Positions 7,778 to 17,718 are shown, counted from the first letter of the stretch. The stretch: 64,000 nt of DNA from BRH-c25 sp035627615 (GCA_035627615.1 DASPLL010000020.1:1-64000); one strand, 5' to 3'. Program-made: numbers and translations. Notes: a model not told the origin generated them from the sequence alone.

Positions 7778-8836
7778 GTGAAAAGAATTCTTGCATTAGT
7801 TCTTGCGTTAACTCTTGTGTTCTCATTGGCAGCATGTGCTCCAAAGCCAGCACCGGCAGCTCCGGCAGGAGAAGCTCCTGCAGCACCGGCAGCAGAAAAT
7901 CCATCAATCGGTGTAACAATCTATAAGTATGACGACAATTTCATGTCCTTCGTAAGAAGAGCAGTTGAAAAGAATGCAGAAGGCAAAGCAGAGCTTATAA
8001 TGAATGACTCACAGAACAACCAGTCAACTCAGAACGAGCAGGTTGACATGATGATTTCAAAGGGCGTAAAAGCACTTGCAATCAACCTCGTTGACCCACA
8101 GGCAGCAGCAACGATAGTTTCAAAGGCTAAAGCTGCAAATCTTCCTGTCATATTCTTCAACAAAGAACCTGATGCTAGTGTACTGGCAAGCTACGATAAA
8201 GCCTGGTATGTCGGAACTACTTCTTCAGAATCCGGCGTAATGCAGGGTAAAGTTATAGTTGATGCCTGGAAGGCAGATGCTAAGCTTGACAAAAACGGCG
8301 ACGGCAAAATGCAGTATGTTCTTTTAAAGGGCGAACCGGGACATCCGGATGCAGAAGCCAGAACAAAGTATGCAGTTGATGAAGTTAAAAATGCAGGCAT
8401 AGAAGTTGAAGAGCTCGAGCTCCAGACCGGTATGTGGGACAGCGTAAAGGGTAAGGAATTAATGGATGCCTGGATAGCTAAGCACGGCGATAAGATAGAA
8501 ATGGTTATCTGCAACAACGACGCTATGGCACTTGGCGCTATACAGTCCCTGAAGGCAAACGGATACTTCACAGGCGACAAGAAGATGCCGGTAGTAGGCG
8601 TTGACGCTATTCCGGATGCACTTGAGCAGATAAAGAGCGGTCTTATGCTTGGTACAGTTCTTAACGATGCTGCAAACCAGGGCGGCGCTACAGCAGAACT
8701 TGCAATAAATGCTGCTAACGGCAAAGACCCGTTGGAAGGAACAAAATGGACTCTTGATGACAAAAAAGCTGTTCGTGTACCATATGTTCAGATCACAATG
8801 GATAACCTGAATGTAGCAGAAGAGGCATATAAATAA
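7778..8836 (+). CDS. mglB: Galactose/methyl-galactoside ABC transporter, substrate-binding lipoprotein
   Basis: A 352-residue periplasmic-binding-protein homologue with a lipoprotein signal peptide (LVFSLAACAP; lipidated Cys at about residue 20) and a low-complexity Pro/Ala linker typical of Firmicutes surface binding proteins. The mature part begins SIGVTIYKYDD. It contains a MglB-type calcium loop, DKNGDGKMQ, followed by LLKGEPGHPDAEART, and the ligand-contact segments ICNNDAMALGA and VVGVDAIPDAL. The start is GTG after AAAAGGGGG. The gene heads the mglBAC-galKETM cluster, and a strong terminator-like hairpin separates it from mglA, which would give excess binding protein. Confidence 0.9.
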   Translation: MKRILALVLALTLVFSLAACAPKPAPAAPAGEAPAAPAAENPSIGVTIYKYDDNFMSFVRRAVEKNAEGKAELIMNDSQNNQSTQNEQVDMMISKGVKALAINLVDPQAAATIVSKAKAANLPVIFFNKEPDASVLASYDKAWYVGTTSSESGVMQGKVIVDAWKADAKLDKNGDGKMQYVLLKGEPGHPDAEARTKYAVDEVKNAGIEVEELELQTGMWDSVKGKELMDAWIAKHGDKIEMVICNNDAMALGAIQSLKANGYFTGDKKMPVVGVDAIPDALEQIKSGLMLGTVLNDAANQGGATAELAINAANGKDPLEGTKWTLDDKKAVRVPYVQITMDNLNVAEEAYK

Positions 8837-8869
8837 TAGTAAAAAATAGAAATTTGTACTATAATATTG

Positions 8870-8901
8870 ACAAGGATGCATGAGCATGCATCCTTGTTTT
8901 T
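8870..8901 (+). terminator. Terminator/attenuator between mglB and mglA
   Basis: The 11-bp stem ACAAGGATGCA/TGCATCCTTGT with a six-base loop is followed by TTTT. Partial termination here would make mglB transcript more abundant than mglA-mglC. Confidence 0.85.
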
Positions 8902-8914
8902 CAGATTCAGGTGA

Positions 8915-8940
8915 CCCCGGTGCAGCTGGTGCACCAGGGG
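8915..8940 (+). other. Stable hairpin upstream of mglA
   Basis: CCCC-GGTGCA (8915-8924) pairs with TGCACC-A-GGGG (8930-8940). There is no T-run. It may protect the 5' end of a processed mglAC transcript. Confidence 0.5.
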
Positions 8941-8971
8941 TTCAAGAACCAGATGGAATGGGGTGTGACCT

Positions 8972-10477
8972 ATGAATAGTAATGATAGGTATCTGCTTGA
9001 AATGATCAACATCTCCAAGGAATTCCCCGGAGTAAAGGCATTGGATAATGTACAGCTCAAAGTGAAGAAGGGTACGGTCCATGCCTTGATGGGAGAAAAT
9101 GGAGCGGGCAAATCGACTCTCATGAAATGTCTGTTTGGAATATATCATGCCGACAGCGGTGAAATATACCTGGACGGGAAAAAGGTAAGCTTCTTATCTG
9201 CCAAACAGGCTTTGGACAATGGTGTGTCAATGGTGCACCAGGAGTTGAACCAGGTAAAACAGCGCAATATCATGGATAATATCTGGCTGGGGCGTTACCC
9301 CAAAAAGGGACTTTTTATTGATGAAGAAAAAATGTATGTTGACACAAAAAAGATTTTTGAGGACCTGGATATAAATCTTGACCCACGTATAAAGGTAGGT
9401 AAATTGACAGTATCTGAAATGCAAACGGTTGAAATTGCAAAGGCTGTTTCATATAATTCAAAGGTCATAGTAATGGATGAGCCGACCTCTTCACTTACTG
9501 AAAAGGAAGTCAATCATCTGTTCAAGATCATCAGGGCTTTAAAGGAAAAAGGCGTAGGGATCATCTATATATCCCATAAAATGGAGGAGATACTGAAAAT
9601 CTCTGATGAAGTAACTGTAATGCGGGATGGCAAATGGATCGCAACAAAACCTGCCGGCGAACTTACCACAGATCTGATCATAAAGCTTATGGTAGGCCGT
9701 GACCTGACAAATCGTTTCCCTGAGAAGACCAATAAACCGGGAGAGACTATTCTGACCGTTGAGAACCTTACAGCTACTCACCAGCCCTCAGTACAGGATG
9801 TCTCCTTTGAGCTCCGGAAGGGCGAGATACTTGGAGTAGCAGGGCTGGTAGGCTCCAAGCGTACAGATATAGTTGAGGCCCTATTCGGTATAAGGCACAA
9901 GGCTTCAGGCAAGATCACCATACATGGAAAACAGGTGAAGAATGATACTTCACAGGAGGCTATAGACAACGGATTTGCATTGGTTACTGAAGAGCGCCGC
10001 TCAACGGGCATATATGCAATGCTGAACGTAAACTTCAATTCAACAATAGCCAATATGGATAAATATATCAGCAAGGCCGGTTTTTTCAACGACAGCAAGG
10101 CTAAGGAGGATACCAAATGGGTTATCGACAGTATGAGCGTGAAGACGCCTTCACAGAAGACCCGTATAAACTCACTATCCGGTGGTAATCAGCAGAAGGT
10201 CATACTGGGAAGATGGCTGCTTACCGAACCTGAGATCCTTATGCTGGATGAGCCGACCCGTGGTATTGATGTTGGAGCAAAGTATGAAATATATCAGTTG
10301 ATGATCGATCTTGCCAATAAAGGGAAGGGTATAATAATGGTTTCTTCCGAAATGCCGGAGTTACTGGGTATTGCAGACAGGATATTGGTTATGAGCAATG
10401 GAAGGGTTGCTGGGATATTGGAAGCCGGCAGTACCGACCAAGAAGAGATTTTACGCTTGACGGCCAAGTATCTATAG
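8972..10477 (+). CDS. mglA: Galactose/methyl-galactoside ABC transporter, ATP-binding protein
   Basis: A 501-residue double-domain sugar ABC ATPase. The first domain has Walker A GENGAGKST, the signature region VSEMQTVEIAKAVSYNSK and Walker B VIVMDEPTSSLTEKE. The second domain has a degenerate Walker A (GLVGSKRTDI, where MglA/RbsA proteins also deviate), signature LSGGNQQKV and Walker B ILMLDEPTRGIDVGA. This layout is diagnostic of the MglA/RbsA/XylG carbohydrate group. The ATG follows a GGGGTG site. It is 18 bp upstream of mglC. Confidence 0.92.
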   Translation: MNSNDRYLLEMINISKEFPGVKALDNVQLKVKKGTVHALMGENGAGKSTLMKCLFGIYHADSGEIYLDGKKVSFLSAKQALDNGVSMVHQELNQVKQRNIMDNIWLGRYPKKGLFIDEEKMYVDTKKIFEDLDINLDPRIKVGKLTVSEMQTVEIAKAVSYNSKVIVMDEPTSSLTEKEVNHLFKIIRALKEKGVGIIYISHKMEEILKISDEVTVMRDGKWIATKPAGELTTDLIIKLMVGRDLTNRFPEKTNKPGETILTVENLTATHQPSVQDVSFELRKGEILGVAGLVGSKRTDIVEALFGIRHKASGKITIHGKQVKNDTSQEAIDNGFALVTEERRSTGIYAMLNVNFNSTIANMDKYISKAGFFNDSKAKEDTKWVIDSMSVKTPSQKTRINSLSGGNQQKVILGRWLLTEPEILMLDEPTRGIDVGAKYEIYQLMIDLANKGKGIIMVSSEMPELLGIADRILVMSNGRVAGILEAGSTDQEEILRLTAKYL

Positions 10478-10495
10478 GATAAGGAGTGATTAAAG

Positions 10496-11536
10496 GTGTT
10501 AGGTTCATTTATCAATAATGCCAGGAATTTTAAAAAGAAAGACTTGATAACATGGGTGATGAACAATGCTATTTTTGTTATACTATTAGTTCTTTTAACA
10601 GTAATAATTGTCATCTCTCCTGACTTTGTTACAATACTAAATTTCCGTAATATACTATCTCAGGCATCGACCCGTATTATCATAGCTTTGGGTATAGGCG
10701 GACTTATTGTGACACAGGGCACCGACCTTTCAGCAGGGCGTCAGGTTGGTCTGGCTGCTGTTATAAGCGCTTCAATGCTGCAGGCCCCTGAGTATGTATA
10801 CCGCATGTATCCCAATCTGCCGCAGCTGCCTGTTATAGTTCCGATACTGCTGGTTGCGGCTGTCTGCGGATTTTTCGGACTGATAAACGGTTTTATCGTG
10901 GCTAAGCTTAATGTTACACCGTTTATAGCGACCCTGGGTTCTATGATCATAATATATGGTGTAAACTCAATTTACTTTGACCGTCCTCCCTATGGCGCAC
11001 AGCCTATCGGAGGCCTTGATGAAAAATTCATGCATTTTGCCCAGGGCAGCTTCAATATCGGCGGCTTCATGATACCATACCTGGTCATATATGCTACTAT
11101 CGCTACCATACTCATATGGGTACTATGGAATAAGACACGTTTTGGCAAAAACATATTTGCAGTGGGAGGCAATCCTGAAGCTGCTGTTGTATCAGGTGTA
11201 AATCTTGTAAGGACCATACTGGTCGTATATACGCTGGCAGGTGCCATGTATGGATTTGCAGGCGCCCTGGAAGCAGGACGTGTAGGCAGTGCTACCAACA
11301 ACACCGGTAACATGTACGAGTTGGATGCTATAGCAGCATGTGTCGTGGGCGGTGTATCCTTCAGCGGTGGTATCGGTACTGTCGGAGGAATAGTTATAGG
11401 GGTTCTTATATTCCAGGTAATCAACTATGGTTTGGCCTTCATAGGGGTTAACCCTTATCTGCAGTATATTATCAAGGGTCTGATCATAATAACTGCAGTA
11501 GCAATAGATACAAGAAAATATATCAAAAAGAAATAA
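10496..11536 (+). CDS. mglC: Galactose/methyl-galactoside ABC transporter, permease
   Basis: A 346-residue hydrophobic permease with about eight to ten membrane segments. It carries the conserved signatures of the RbsC/MglC family: RIIIALGIGGLIVTQGTDLSAGRQVG, KLNVTPFIATLGSM, and the cytoplasmic loop GGNPEAAVVSGVNL that contacts the ATPase. It starts with GTG after AAGGAG. It completes the mglBAC transporter and is followed 33 bp later by galK. Confidence 0.92.
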   Translation: MLGSFINNARNFKKKDLITWVMNNAIFVILLVLLTVIIVISPDFVTILNFRNILSQASTRIIIALGIGGLIVTQGTDLSAGRQVGLAAVISASMLQAPEYVYRMYPNLPQLPVIVPILLVAAVCGFFGLINGFIVAKLNVTPFIATLGSMIIIYGVNSIYFDRPPYGAQPIGGLDEKFMHFAQGSFNIGGFMIPYLVIYATIATILIWVLWNKTRFGKNIFAVGGNPEAAVVSGVNLVRTILVVYTLAGAMYGFAGALEAGRVGSATNNTGNMYELDAIAACVVGGVSFSGGIGTVGGIVIGVLIFQVINYGLAFIGVNPYLQYIIKGLIIITAVAIDTRKYIKKK

Positions 11537-11569
11537 CGGGCATTTTTAAAATTTAACAGAGGTGCTTTA

Positions 11570-12733
11570 ATGAATGTGGATGTATTAATTGAAGAGTTTA
11601 GAAATATATTCAATGTTGGGGAAGATGTTTACAGATTCTTTGCACCTGGCCGGGTTAATCTGATAGGAGAGCATACCGACTATAACGGCGGACATGTGTT
11701 TCCATGTGCTTTGACCTTTGGAACTTATGCTGTTGCGCATAAAAGGCAGGACTCCAGAATAAGGTTATATTCAAAGAATTTCGACAATTTGGGGATTATC
11801 GAAGCTGATATAAATGCTTTGGTTTATGATAAAGCCCACGATTGGGCAAATTACCCGAAGGGGATAGTGAAGACCTTCAGGGATGCAGGTCTTGGCATTG
11901 ACAAAGGCATGGATATAATGTTCCTTGGAAACATTCCAAATGGGGCAGGCCTGTCTTCCAGTGCATCAATTGAGCTGGTGACCGGTGTTGCATTGAAGCA
12001 GCTATTCCGACTGAATATAGAAATGCTCGAAATGGTCAAGCTTTGCCAAAGGTCTGAAAATCAGTTCAACGGGGTCAACTGCGGTATCATGGATCAGTTT
12101 GCCTGCGGTATGGGCAGGAAGGATCATGCAATGCTTCTGAATACAACGACCCTGGAGTTTAAATATGTCCCTGCAAAACTTGCGGGCATATCCATAGTCG
12201 TAGCCAACACAAACAAACGCCGCGGCCTGGCGGATTCAAAATATAACGAGAGACGGAGCCAGTGCGAGGGAGCCCTGGCTGCACTGCAGCAAAAGCTCAG
12301 CATTGCTTCTCTTGGAGACCTGTCTGAAGCGGAATATGAGAAAAACAAGCTGCTTATCACAGATGAGGTTCAAAGAAAACGCGCAAAGCATGCAGTATAT
12401 GAAAATCAGAGGACAATAAAAGCTGTTGATGCATTGAGCAAAGGTGACATAGAGAGCTTCGGACAGCTGATGAACGCTTCCCATAAATCATTGAGAGATG
12501 ATTATGAGGTTACCGGTGCAGAATTGGATACACTGGTATCGGCAGCCTGGAAAAATGGGGCGATCGGATCAAGAATGACGGGAGCAGGCTTTGGCGGCTG
12601 TACTGTAAGTCTGGTCCGTAATGACAGTATTTCAAGCTTTATTGAAAAGGTTGGAAAGGAATATGAGGACAAAATAGGATACAGGGCAGATTTTTATGTG
12701 GCTTCTATAGGTGACGGAGCCAGACAAATTTAA
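11570..12733 (+). CDS. galK: Galactokinase
   Basis: A 387-residue GHMP kinase. The galactokinase signature GRVNLIGEHTDYNGG is near residue 30, the phosphate-binding loop is PNGAGLSSSAS, and the C-terminal GHMP motif is SRMTGAGFGGC. It phosphorylates galactose to galactose-1-phosphate, the first step of the Leloir pathway, which the next three genes complete. A hairpin (12741-12779) separates it from galE. Confidence 0.96.
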   Translation: MNVDVLIEEFRNIFNVGEDVYRFFAPGRVNLIGEHTDYNGGHVFPCALTFGTYAVAHKRQDSRIRLYSKNFDNLGIIEADINALVYDKAHDWANYPKGIVKTFRDAGLGIDKGMDIMFLGNIPNGAGLSSSASIELVTGVALKQLFRLNIEMLEMVKLCQRSENQFNGVNCGIMDQFACGMGRKDHAMLLNTTTLEFKYVPAKLAGISIVVANTNKRRGLADSKYNERRSQCEGALAALQQKLSIASLGDLSEAEYEKNKLLITDEVQRKRAKHAVYENQRTIKAVDALSKGDIESFGQLMNASHKSLRDDYEVTGAELDTLVSAAWKNGAIGSRMTGAGFGGCTVSLVRNDSISSFIEKVGKEYEDKIGYRADFYVASIGDGARQI

Positions 12734-12740
12734 ATTATTT

Positions 12741-12779
12741 GCAAGAGGTAGTTTTTCTTAATGAACTGCCTCTTGTTGC
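12741..12779 (+). other. Hairpin between galK and galE
   Basis: GCAAGAGG-TAGTT pairs with AACT-GCCTCTTG around a short U-rich loop. No clean T-run follows, so it may be a processing/stability element or weak terminator inside the operon. Confidence 0.5.
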
Positions 12780-12806
12780 ATATGTTTTGTATAGGAGGTT
12801 TTAACC

Positions 12807-13799
12807 ATGGCGGTTTTAGTCTGCGGGGGTGCGGGTTATATAGGGTCCCATTGTGTATATGGTCTGATCAACAGAAAAGAAGAGGTTGTAGTAGTGGATA
12901 ACCTCCAGACGGGGCACAGGGATGCCGTGCATAAGGATGCAAAATTCTACAAAGGTGATATAAGGGATAGGGAATTCCTTGATAAGGTTTTTAATGAGAA
13001 CAATATAGATGCCGTAATCCATTTTGCGGCAAACTCACTGGTAGGAGTGAGCATGAAGGAGCCACTGTCGTATTACGACAATAATGTACATGGCACCCAG
13101 GTCCTTCTGGAGGCCATGGATAAGCACAGGATCGGCAGGATCGTCTTTTCATCTACTGCCGCTGCTTATGGGGAGCCGGAGAGCATTCCGATACTGGAGA
13201 CCGATAGGACGCTGCCGACTAACCCTTACGGAGAAACCAAGCTTGTAATGGAGAAAATGATGAAATGGGCAGACAAAGCCCACGGCATTAAATATATAGC
13301 TCTCAGGTATTTCAATGTGGCAGGGGCTCAAGGGGACGGACTGATCGGAGAGGATCATGACCCCGAGACCCATCTGATTCCCCTTATACTGCAGGTCCCC
13401 CTGGGAAAGCGTGAAAGAATAGAAATATTCGGTGATGATTATGATACCAAAGACGGCACCTGCATAAGGGATTATATTCATGTTGAGGATCTGGTGGATG
13501 CGCACATCCTTGCCCTTAATAGCTTGAGAGAAGGATCCCCAAGTACTGTATACAATCTGGGAAATGGTGAAGGCTTTTCGGTAAAGGAAATGATAGAGGC
13601 AGCCAGAAGAGTGACGAAGCATCCGATACCGGCTGTGATACGTCCAAGAAGGGAAGGAGATCCCTCCACCCTGATAGCTTCAAGTAAAAAGGCTATCGAG
13701 AAGCTGGACTGGAAGCCTAAATTCAATAGGATCGATGATATTATAGCTTCTGCCTGGCAATGGCATAAGAACAATCCGGATGGATTTAAGAAAGAATAG
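12807..13799 (+). CDS. galE: UDP-glucose 4-epimerase
   Basis: A 330-residue short-chain dehydrogenase/reductase with NAD-binding GGAGYIGSH at the N-terminus, the catalytic Ser/Thr region FSSTAAAYGE and the YxxxK pair in NPYGETK, then RYFNVAGAQGDGLIGEDHDP and the GTCIRDYIHVEDL segment typical of GalE. It interconverts UDP-galactose and UDP-glucose. The start ATG follows AGGAGG. galT begins 10 bp after the stop. Confidence 0.96.
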   Translation: MAVLVCGGAGYIGSHCVYGLINRKEEVVVVDNLQTGHRDAVHKDAKFYKGDIRDREFLDKVFNENNIDAVIHFAANSLVGVSMKEPLSYYDNNVHGTQVLLEAMDKHRIGRIVFSSTAAAYGEPESIPILETDRTLPTNPYGETKLVMEKMMKWADKAHGIKYIALRYFNVAGAQGDGLIGEDHDPETHLIPLILQVPLGKRERIEIFGDDYDTKDGTCIRDYIHVEDLVDAHILALNSLREGSPSTVYNLGNGEGFSVKEMIEAARRVTKHPIPAVIRPRREGDPSTLIASSKKAIEKLDWKPKFNRIDDIIASAWQWHKNNPDGFKKE

Positions 13800-13809
13800 G
13801 TGGTTATCA

Positions 13810-15309
13810 TTGGATATATACAAACAGATAAAACGGCTTGTTGACTATGGCCTGGATAAAGGCCTCATATATAAGGAAGATGAGCTTTATGTACGCAACA
13901 GGCTGCTTGAAATACTGAAGCTTGATGAGTATGAGGATGTGGAAGCAACAGGGGAAAAGCTTTCAAATCCACAGCCGATTCTGGATGAACTTTTGGATTA
14001 TGCTTATAAAAATGGAATACTTGAAAATAACACAGTCACTTACAGGGATCTGCTGGACACAAAGCTTATGGATTGTCTCATGCCCCGGCCCAGTGAAGTA
14101 ATACGTAAGTTTTACAATGATTATGAAAAATCTTCGGTTACAGCCACAGATAATTACTACAGAATGTCAATCGCTTCGAATTATATAAGAACTGAGCGCA
14201 TAGACAGGAATTCCAGCTGGAAAGCCGATACTGCTTTTGGAGAACTGGATATCACAATAAACCTCTCAAAACCTGAGAAGGATCCTGTAGCTATTGCAGC
14301 TGCCAGGAATATGAAGGCCTCTTCATACCCGAAATGCCTTTTGTGCAAGGAAAATGAGGGGTTTGCAGGTACTCTTAATCATCCTGCAAGGAATAACCAT
14401 AGGCTGATACCTCTGGAATTGTGCGGGGAAAAGTGGTTTCTGCAATACTCGCCCTATGTCTATTACAATGAACATTCGATAATATTCAAGGACAGCCATG
14501 AGCCCATGAAAATATCGAAGCTTACCTTTGACAGGCTCCTGGGGTTTGTTGAAAAGTTTCCCCATTATTTTATCGGCTCAAATGCGGATCTTCCTATTGT
14601 AGGAGGTTCGATACTTTCCCATGATCATTTCCAGGGAGGCAGATACAAATTTGCAATGGAGGCTGCACCGGCACTCAGGGAAGTGAGTATCAAGGGCTAC
14701 GAGGATGTAGAAGCCTGTATCGTGAAGTGGCCCCTGTCCGTCATACGCATCAGAAGCTGCAGCAGAGAGCGGCTGTCTCTGCTTGGAGGAAAAATACTTG
14801 ATACCTGGAGGAACTATAGCGACGAAAACGTTGATATAATAGCAGAGTCAAAGGGAGAACCGCATAACACCATAACTCCTATTGCAAGGTACAGGGAGGG
14901 CAAATTTGAGCTGGACCTGGTATTAAGGAACAATAGGACCAGCGGCGAGCATCCCTTGGGAATATTCCATCCTCACAGCGAGGTCCATCATATAAAGAAA
15001 GAGAATATAGGGCTTATTGAGGTCATGGGACTTGCCGTACTGCCTGCCAGGCTTATTAATGAGCTTGGCCTTATCAGAAATTGCCTTGAAGGGAAAAGCA
15101 GTATTGAGGAGCATGAAGAGCTGGAGCAGCACAGGCACTGGTTCCTGAAGCTTAAAGAAAAATATGGCAGCAGCGGAACGGACTTTGACAGAGTATTGAA
15201 GATGGAGGTGGGAAAGGTATTTGAACAGGTACTCTTGGATGCAGGGGTATTCAAGCCTGATACTAAAGGTCTTACGGCCTTTTTAAGATTCACTAATTTT
15301 ATAAGGTAG
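13810..15309 (+). CDS. galT: UTP-hexose-1-phosphate uridylyltransferase, Firmicutes class II GalT
   Basis: A 499-residue enzyme of the class II GalT family, which is longer than the class I enzyme. Landmarks are the GTLNHPARNNHRLIP segment, GGSILSHDHFQGGRY (HxH catalytic region) and KGEPHNTITPIARY. It transfers UMP between UDP-glucose and galactose-1-phosphate. TTG 13810 is chosen because AGGTGG lies six bases upstream. ATG 13780 is in frame but lies within the end of galE. The galM start is nine bases downstream, so galE-galT-galM are probably translationally linked. Confidence 0.94.
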   Translation: MDIYKQIKRLVDYGLDKGLIYKEDELYVRNRLLEILKLDEYEDVEATGEKLSNPQPILDELLDYAYKNGILENNTVTYRDLLDTKLMDCLMPRPSEVIRKFYNDYEKSSVTATDNYYRMSIASNYIRTERIDRNSSWKADTAFGELDITINLSKPEKDPVAIAAARNMKASSYPKCLLCKENEGFAGTLNHPARNNHRLIPLELCGEKWFLQYSPYVYYNEHSIIFKDSHEPMKISKLTFDRLLGFVEKFPHYFIGSNADLPIVGGSILSHDHFQGGRYKFAMEAAPALREVSIKGYEDVEACIVKWPLSVIRIRSCSRERLSLLGGKILDTWRNYSDENVDIIAESKGEPHNTITPIARYREGKFELDLVLRNNRTSGEHPLGIFHPHSEVHHIKKENIGLIEVMGLAVLPARLINELGLIRNCLEGKSSIEEHEELEQHRHWFLKLKEKYGSSGTDFDRVLKMEVGKVFEQVLLDAGVFKPDTKGLTAFLRFTNFIR

Positions 15310-15317
15310 GTGTTTGT

Positions 15318-16355
15318 ATGTATTGTGTCAGTAATATAATGAGAACAGGAGACAAAGAGGTAGCTCTGATAACCATAAGGAACAAGAACAATATAGAGCT
15401 GAAACTCATGAACTATGGAGCCGCAATTGTTGAGCTGCTTGCCCCCGATAGGGAAGGTCTATTTGAAAACATCGTACTCACCTATGAAAATCCGGAAGAC
15501 TATATTAAAAATAATCCTTATTTTGGAGTGGTAATAGGAAGAACTGCAGGCAGGATCGGAAAGGGCAGCTTTTTACTCTCCGGCAGACAATATGAACTGA
15601 GCAGGAATGCAGGAACCGACCAGATCCATGGAGGTACTTGCGGCTTCAGCTTCAAGCTGTGGGATTTCAGCATAAAAGAGGAAGAGGACAAGGCGGGAGT
15701 TGAATTTACTTGCATAAGCAAGGATATGGAGGAAGGCTACCCGGGAAATCTTAGTGCCAGGGTGATATATACACTGACTGATGATAATGAGCTGATCATC
15801 GAATATCAGGCCCTTTCCGACAGGGATACCCTTTGCAATCTTACCAATCACAGCTATTTCAATCTGTCAGGTAATTACAAGAGGAAGGTTACGGAACAGT
15901 ACCTTAAAATGAAAGCCGACAGGTTCCTTGAGACAGATGATAATCTGGTCCCTAACGGAAAAATATCGGAGGTTAAGAACACTCCCATGGATTTTAACGA
16001 GCAGAAGCTTATTGGAAGGGATATTGAAAGCGACTTTGAACCGCTGCGGATCGCAAAAGGCTATGATCAGCCATGGCTGCTTTCGGACAGGGAAGCACAG
16101 GTGGAGCTATATGATGAAAAGAGCGGCAGGAGGATGACGGTAAGCACAACCTATCCGTGCGTAGTAGTATACACCTATAACTCTGCTAATAATGAGAAGC
16201 TTAAGTATGGCAGAACCGGGAGTAAATATGACGGAATATGCTTCGAAACACAGTATGAGCCAGACGGCGTCAATCATGAGGGCATGAACCCCGCAGTTCT
16301 GTCTGCCGGCAGCAGCTACAATGAAAGAACAGTGTTCAAACTGGATGTATTATAG
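15318..16355 (+). CDS. galM: Aldose 1-epimerase (galactose mutarotase)
   Basis: A 345-residue aldose epimerase. It has the family's MNYGAAIVELLAPDREG N-terminal strand, GRTAGRIGKG, the catalytic His region NLTNHSYFNLSG and the C-terminal catalytic Glu segment ICFETQYEPDGVNH. It equilibrates alpha and beta anomers so that beta-galactose entering through MglBAC can feed GalK. The ATG has AGGTAGGTG upstream. Confidence 0.94.
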   Translation: MYCVSNIMRTGDKEVALITIRNKNNIELKLMNYGAAIVELLAPDREGLFENIVLTYENPEDYIKNNPYFGVVIGRTAGRIGKGSFLLSGRQYELSRNAGTDQIHGGTCGFSFKLWDFSIKEEEDKAGVEFTCISKDMEEGYPGNLSARVIYTLTDDNELIIEYQALSDRDTLCNLTNHSYFNLSGNYKRKVTEQYLKMKADRFLETDDNLVPNGKISEVKNTPMDFNEQKLIGRDIESDFEPLRIAKGYDQPWLLSDREAQVELYDEKSGRRMTVSTTYPCVVVYTYNSANNEKLKYGRTGSKYDGICFETQYEPDGVNHEGMNPAVLSAGSSYNERTVFKLDVL

Positions 16356-16485
16356 AGTATTTGAAAAAGTTTTCCGGGAAATATGAGAGATTTTGCAGGA
16401 ATTTGTATAAGAGAGGCAGAATCATTACTGGCAGGACAGAAAGCAGGAAGTGCAGGACTTATCGTGATTTGAAAGGAAGAGTTTT

Positions 16486-17487
16486 ATGGCTACCTTGAAA
16501 GACATTGCAAAACTGGCGGGATTTTCGCTTGCTACAGTATCCAGAGTATTGAATCATGACGCCAGTCTCAATGTTTCTGACGATACGAGAAAAAGAATTT
16601 ATGAAGTAGCGGAAGAGTTGGGATATCAGACAATAAGGCAGAGAAGCAGAAATCTTCAGAAGAGGATCAGAATAGGAGTGATCCACTGGTATTCCCAAAA
16701 GGAGGAGCTTGGTGATCCTTATTACCTTTCGGTGGCAAAGGGAATAGAAAAAGAGTGCTTTAGTAAGAAGATAGAATTTGCCTCAGTTTTTAAGGATGGT
16801 GACAAGTATACTACGGTCGAGCTTGACGATCTGGACGGATTCATAGCCATCGGGAAGTTCAGCAATGAGGATATACAGGAGTTTTCAATGTTTTCCAAGA
16901 ATATAGTCTTTGTTGATTCCTCTCCCAATGGGAAGGTATACGATTCGGTAATCGTTGACATAAGAAGTGCAACCATGGAGGTACTGAAGCACATGGTCAG
17001 TAGCGGACACACAAGACTCGGCTTCATTGGGGGGAGAGAGTATGTCGGAAAGGCTCAGGAGCCTTTAGTGGATGAGCGTGAGAGGGCGTACCGCGATTTT
17101 ACCAGGGAAAAAGGCATATATGATGAAGATAACATTTATATAGGTTCTTTTACAACAGAGGCCGGCTACAGCATGATGAAGAAGGCTATCGGCAAAGGGA
17201 ATATTCCTACAGTCTTTTTTGTTGCCAGTGATTCAATGGCAATGGGAGTCATGCAGGCTTTATATGAGTCGAACTTAAAGATTCCGCAGGATGTAGGAAT
17301 AGTGAGCTTTAATGATATCCATACTTCAAAGTATCTGATACCGCCTTTGAGTACAATAAGGGTCCATACCGAGTTCATGGGGGCTACTGCTGTGGGACTG
17401 CTGCTTGAGAGGATCAGGGAGGACAGGCAGATTCCCAAGAAGGTGGTCATACCTACCGAACTCATTATAAGAGAAAGCTACAAATAG
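16486..17487 (+). CDS. LacI-family transcriptional regulator (GalR-like by context)
   Basis: A 333-residue LacI/GalR regulator. The helix-turn-helix and hinge occupy residues 1-60 (TLKDIAKLAGFSLATVSRVL), followed by a periplasmic-binding-protein-like effector domain with FIGGREYVG, VFFVASDSMAMGVMQAL and VGIVSFNDIHTSKYLIPPLST. It ends the mgl-gal cluster 130 bp after galM and most simply controls it. Its operator could be the palindrome in the mglB promoter, but that link is inference. Confidence 0.9.
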   Translation: MATLKDIAKLAGFSLATVSRVLNHDASLNVSDDTRKRIYEVAEELGYQTIRQRSRNLQKRIRIGVIHWYSQKEELGDPYYLSVAKGIEKECFSKKIEFASVFKDGDKYTTVELDDLDGFIAIGKFSNEDIQEFSMFSKNIVFVDSSPNGKVYDSVIVDIRSATMEVLKHMVSSGHTRLGFIGGREYVGKAQEPLVDERERAYRDFTREKGIYDEDNIYIGSFTTEAGYSMMKKAIGKGNIPTVFFVASDSMAMGVMQALYESNLKIPQDVGIVSFNDIHTSKYLIPPLSTIRVHTEFMGATAVGLLLERIREDRQIPKKVVIPTELIIRESYK

Positions 17488-17513
17488 AAATGCGCACTAA
17501 TGTGCACATTTCA

Positions 17514-17661
17514 GACACTAGTCACGAGTCATTAGTCTCTAGCTTTATGGGCATTCCTCATGGGTCAAAGTAGGGGCGTGCGCGCGTCCATAATAACTTC
17601 CTAATGAAAACAACCGTGTGATCAGTGTTACCCATAACAAGACCTATAAGGAATACCCGGA
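17514..17661. repeat. Heptad element 1 (GTCNCTA units, GGTATTCC core)
   Basis: Four in-phase 7-bp units run from 17514 to 17541 (GACACTA, GTCACGA, GTCATTA, GTCTCTA). About 100 bp on, the minus strand of 17641-17660 reads CCGGGTATTCCTTATAGGTC, the core shared with the elements at 22.3, 23.6, 35.5 and 43.0 kb, with AGTGTTACCC beside it as in element 2. No clear second heptad arm is visible. The element lies downstream of the LacI-type gene. Confidence 0.6.
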
Positions 17662-17689
17662 ACTATTGAGGCTTGTCGGCAATCTGTTG

Positions 17690-17718
17690 GATGTCTGTCT
17701 GGACATCTTTTTCTTTTT
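17690..17718 (+). terminator. Terminator upstream of the YczE-like gene
   Basis: GATGTC (17690-17695) pairs with GACATC (17702-17707) and is followed by TTTTTCTTTTT. It probably ends the mgl-gal-lacI transcript. Confidence 0.75.

Noticed and set aside
8870..8901. CAAGGATG in the mglB terminator as another CsrA site
   Set aside because: Here the motif is fully within a perfect stem, not displayed in a loop, so it is explained by the terminator.
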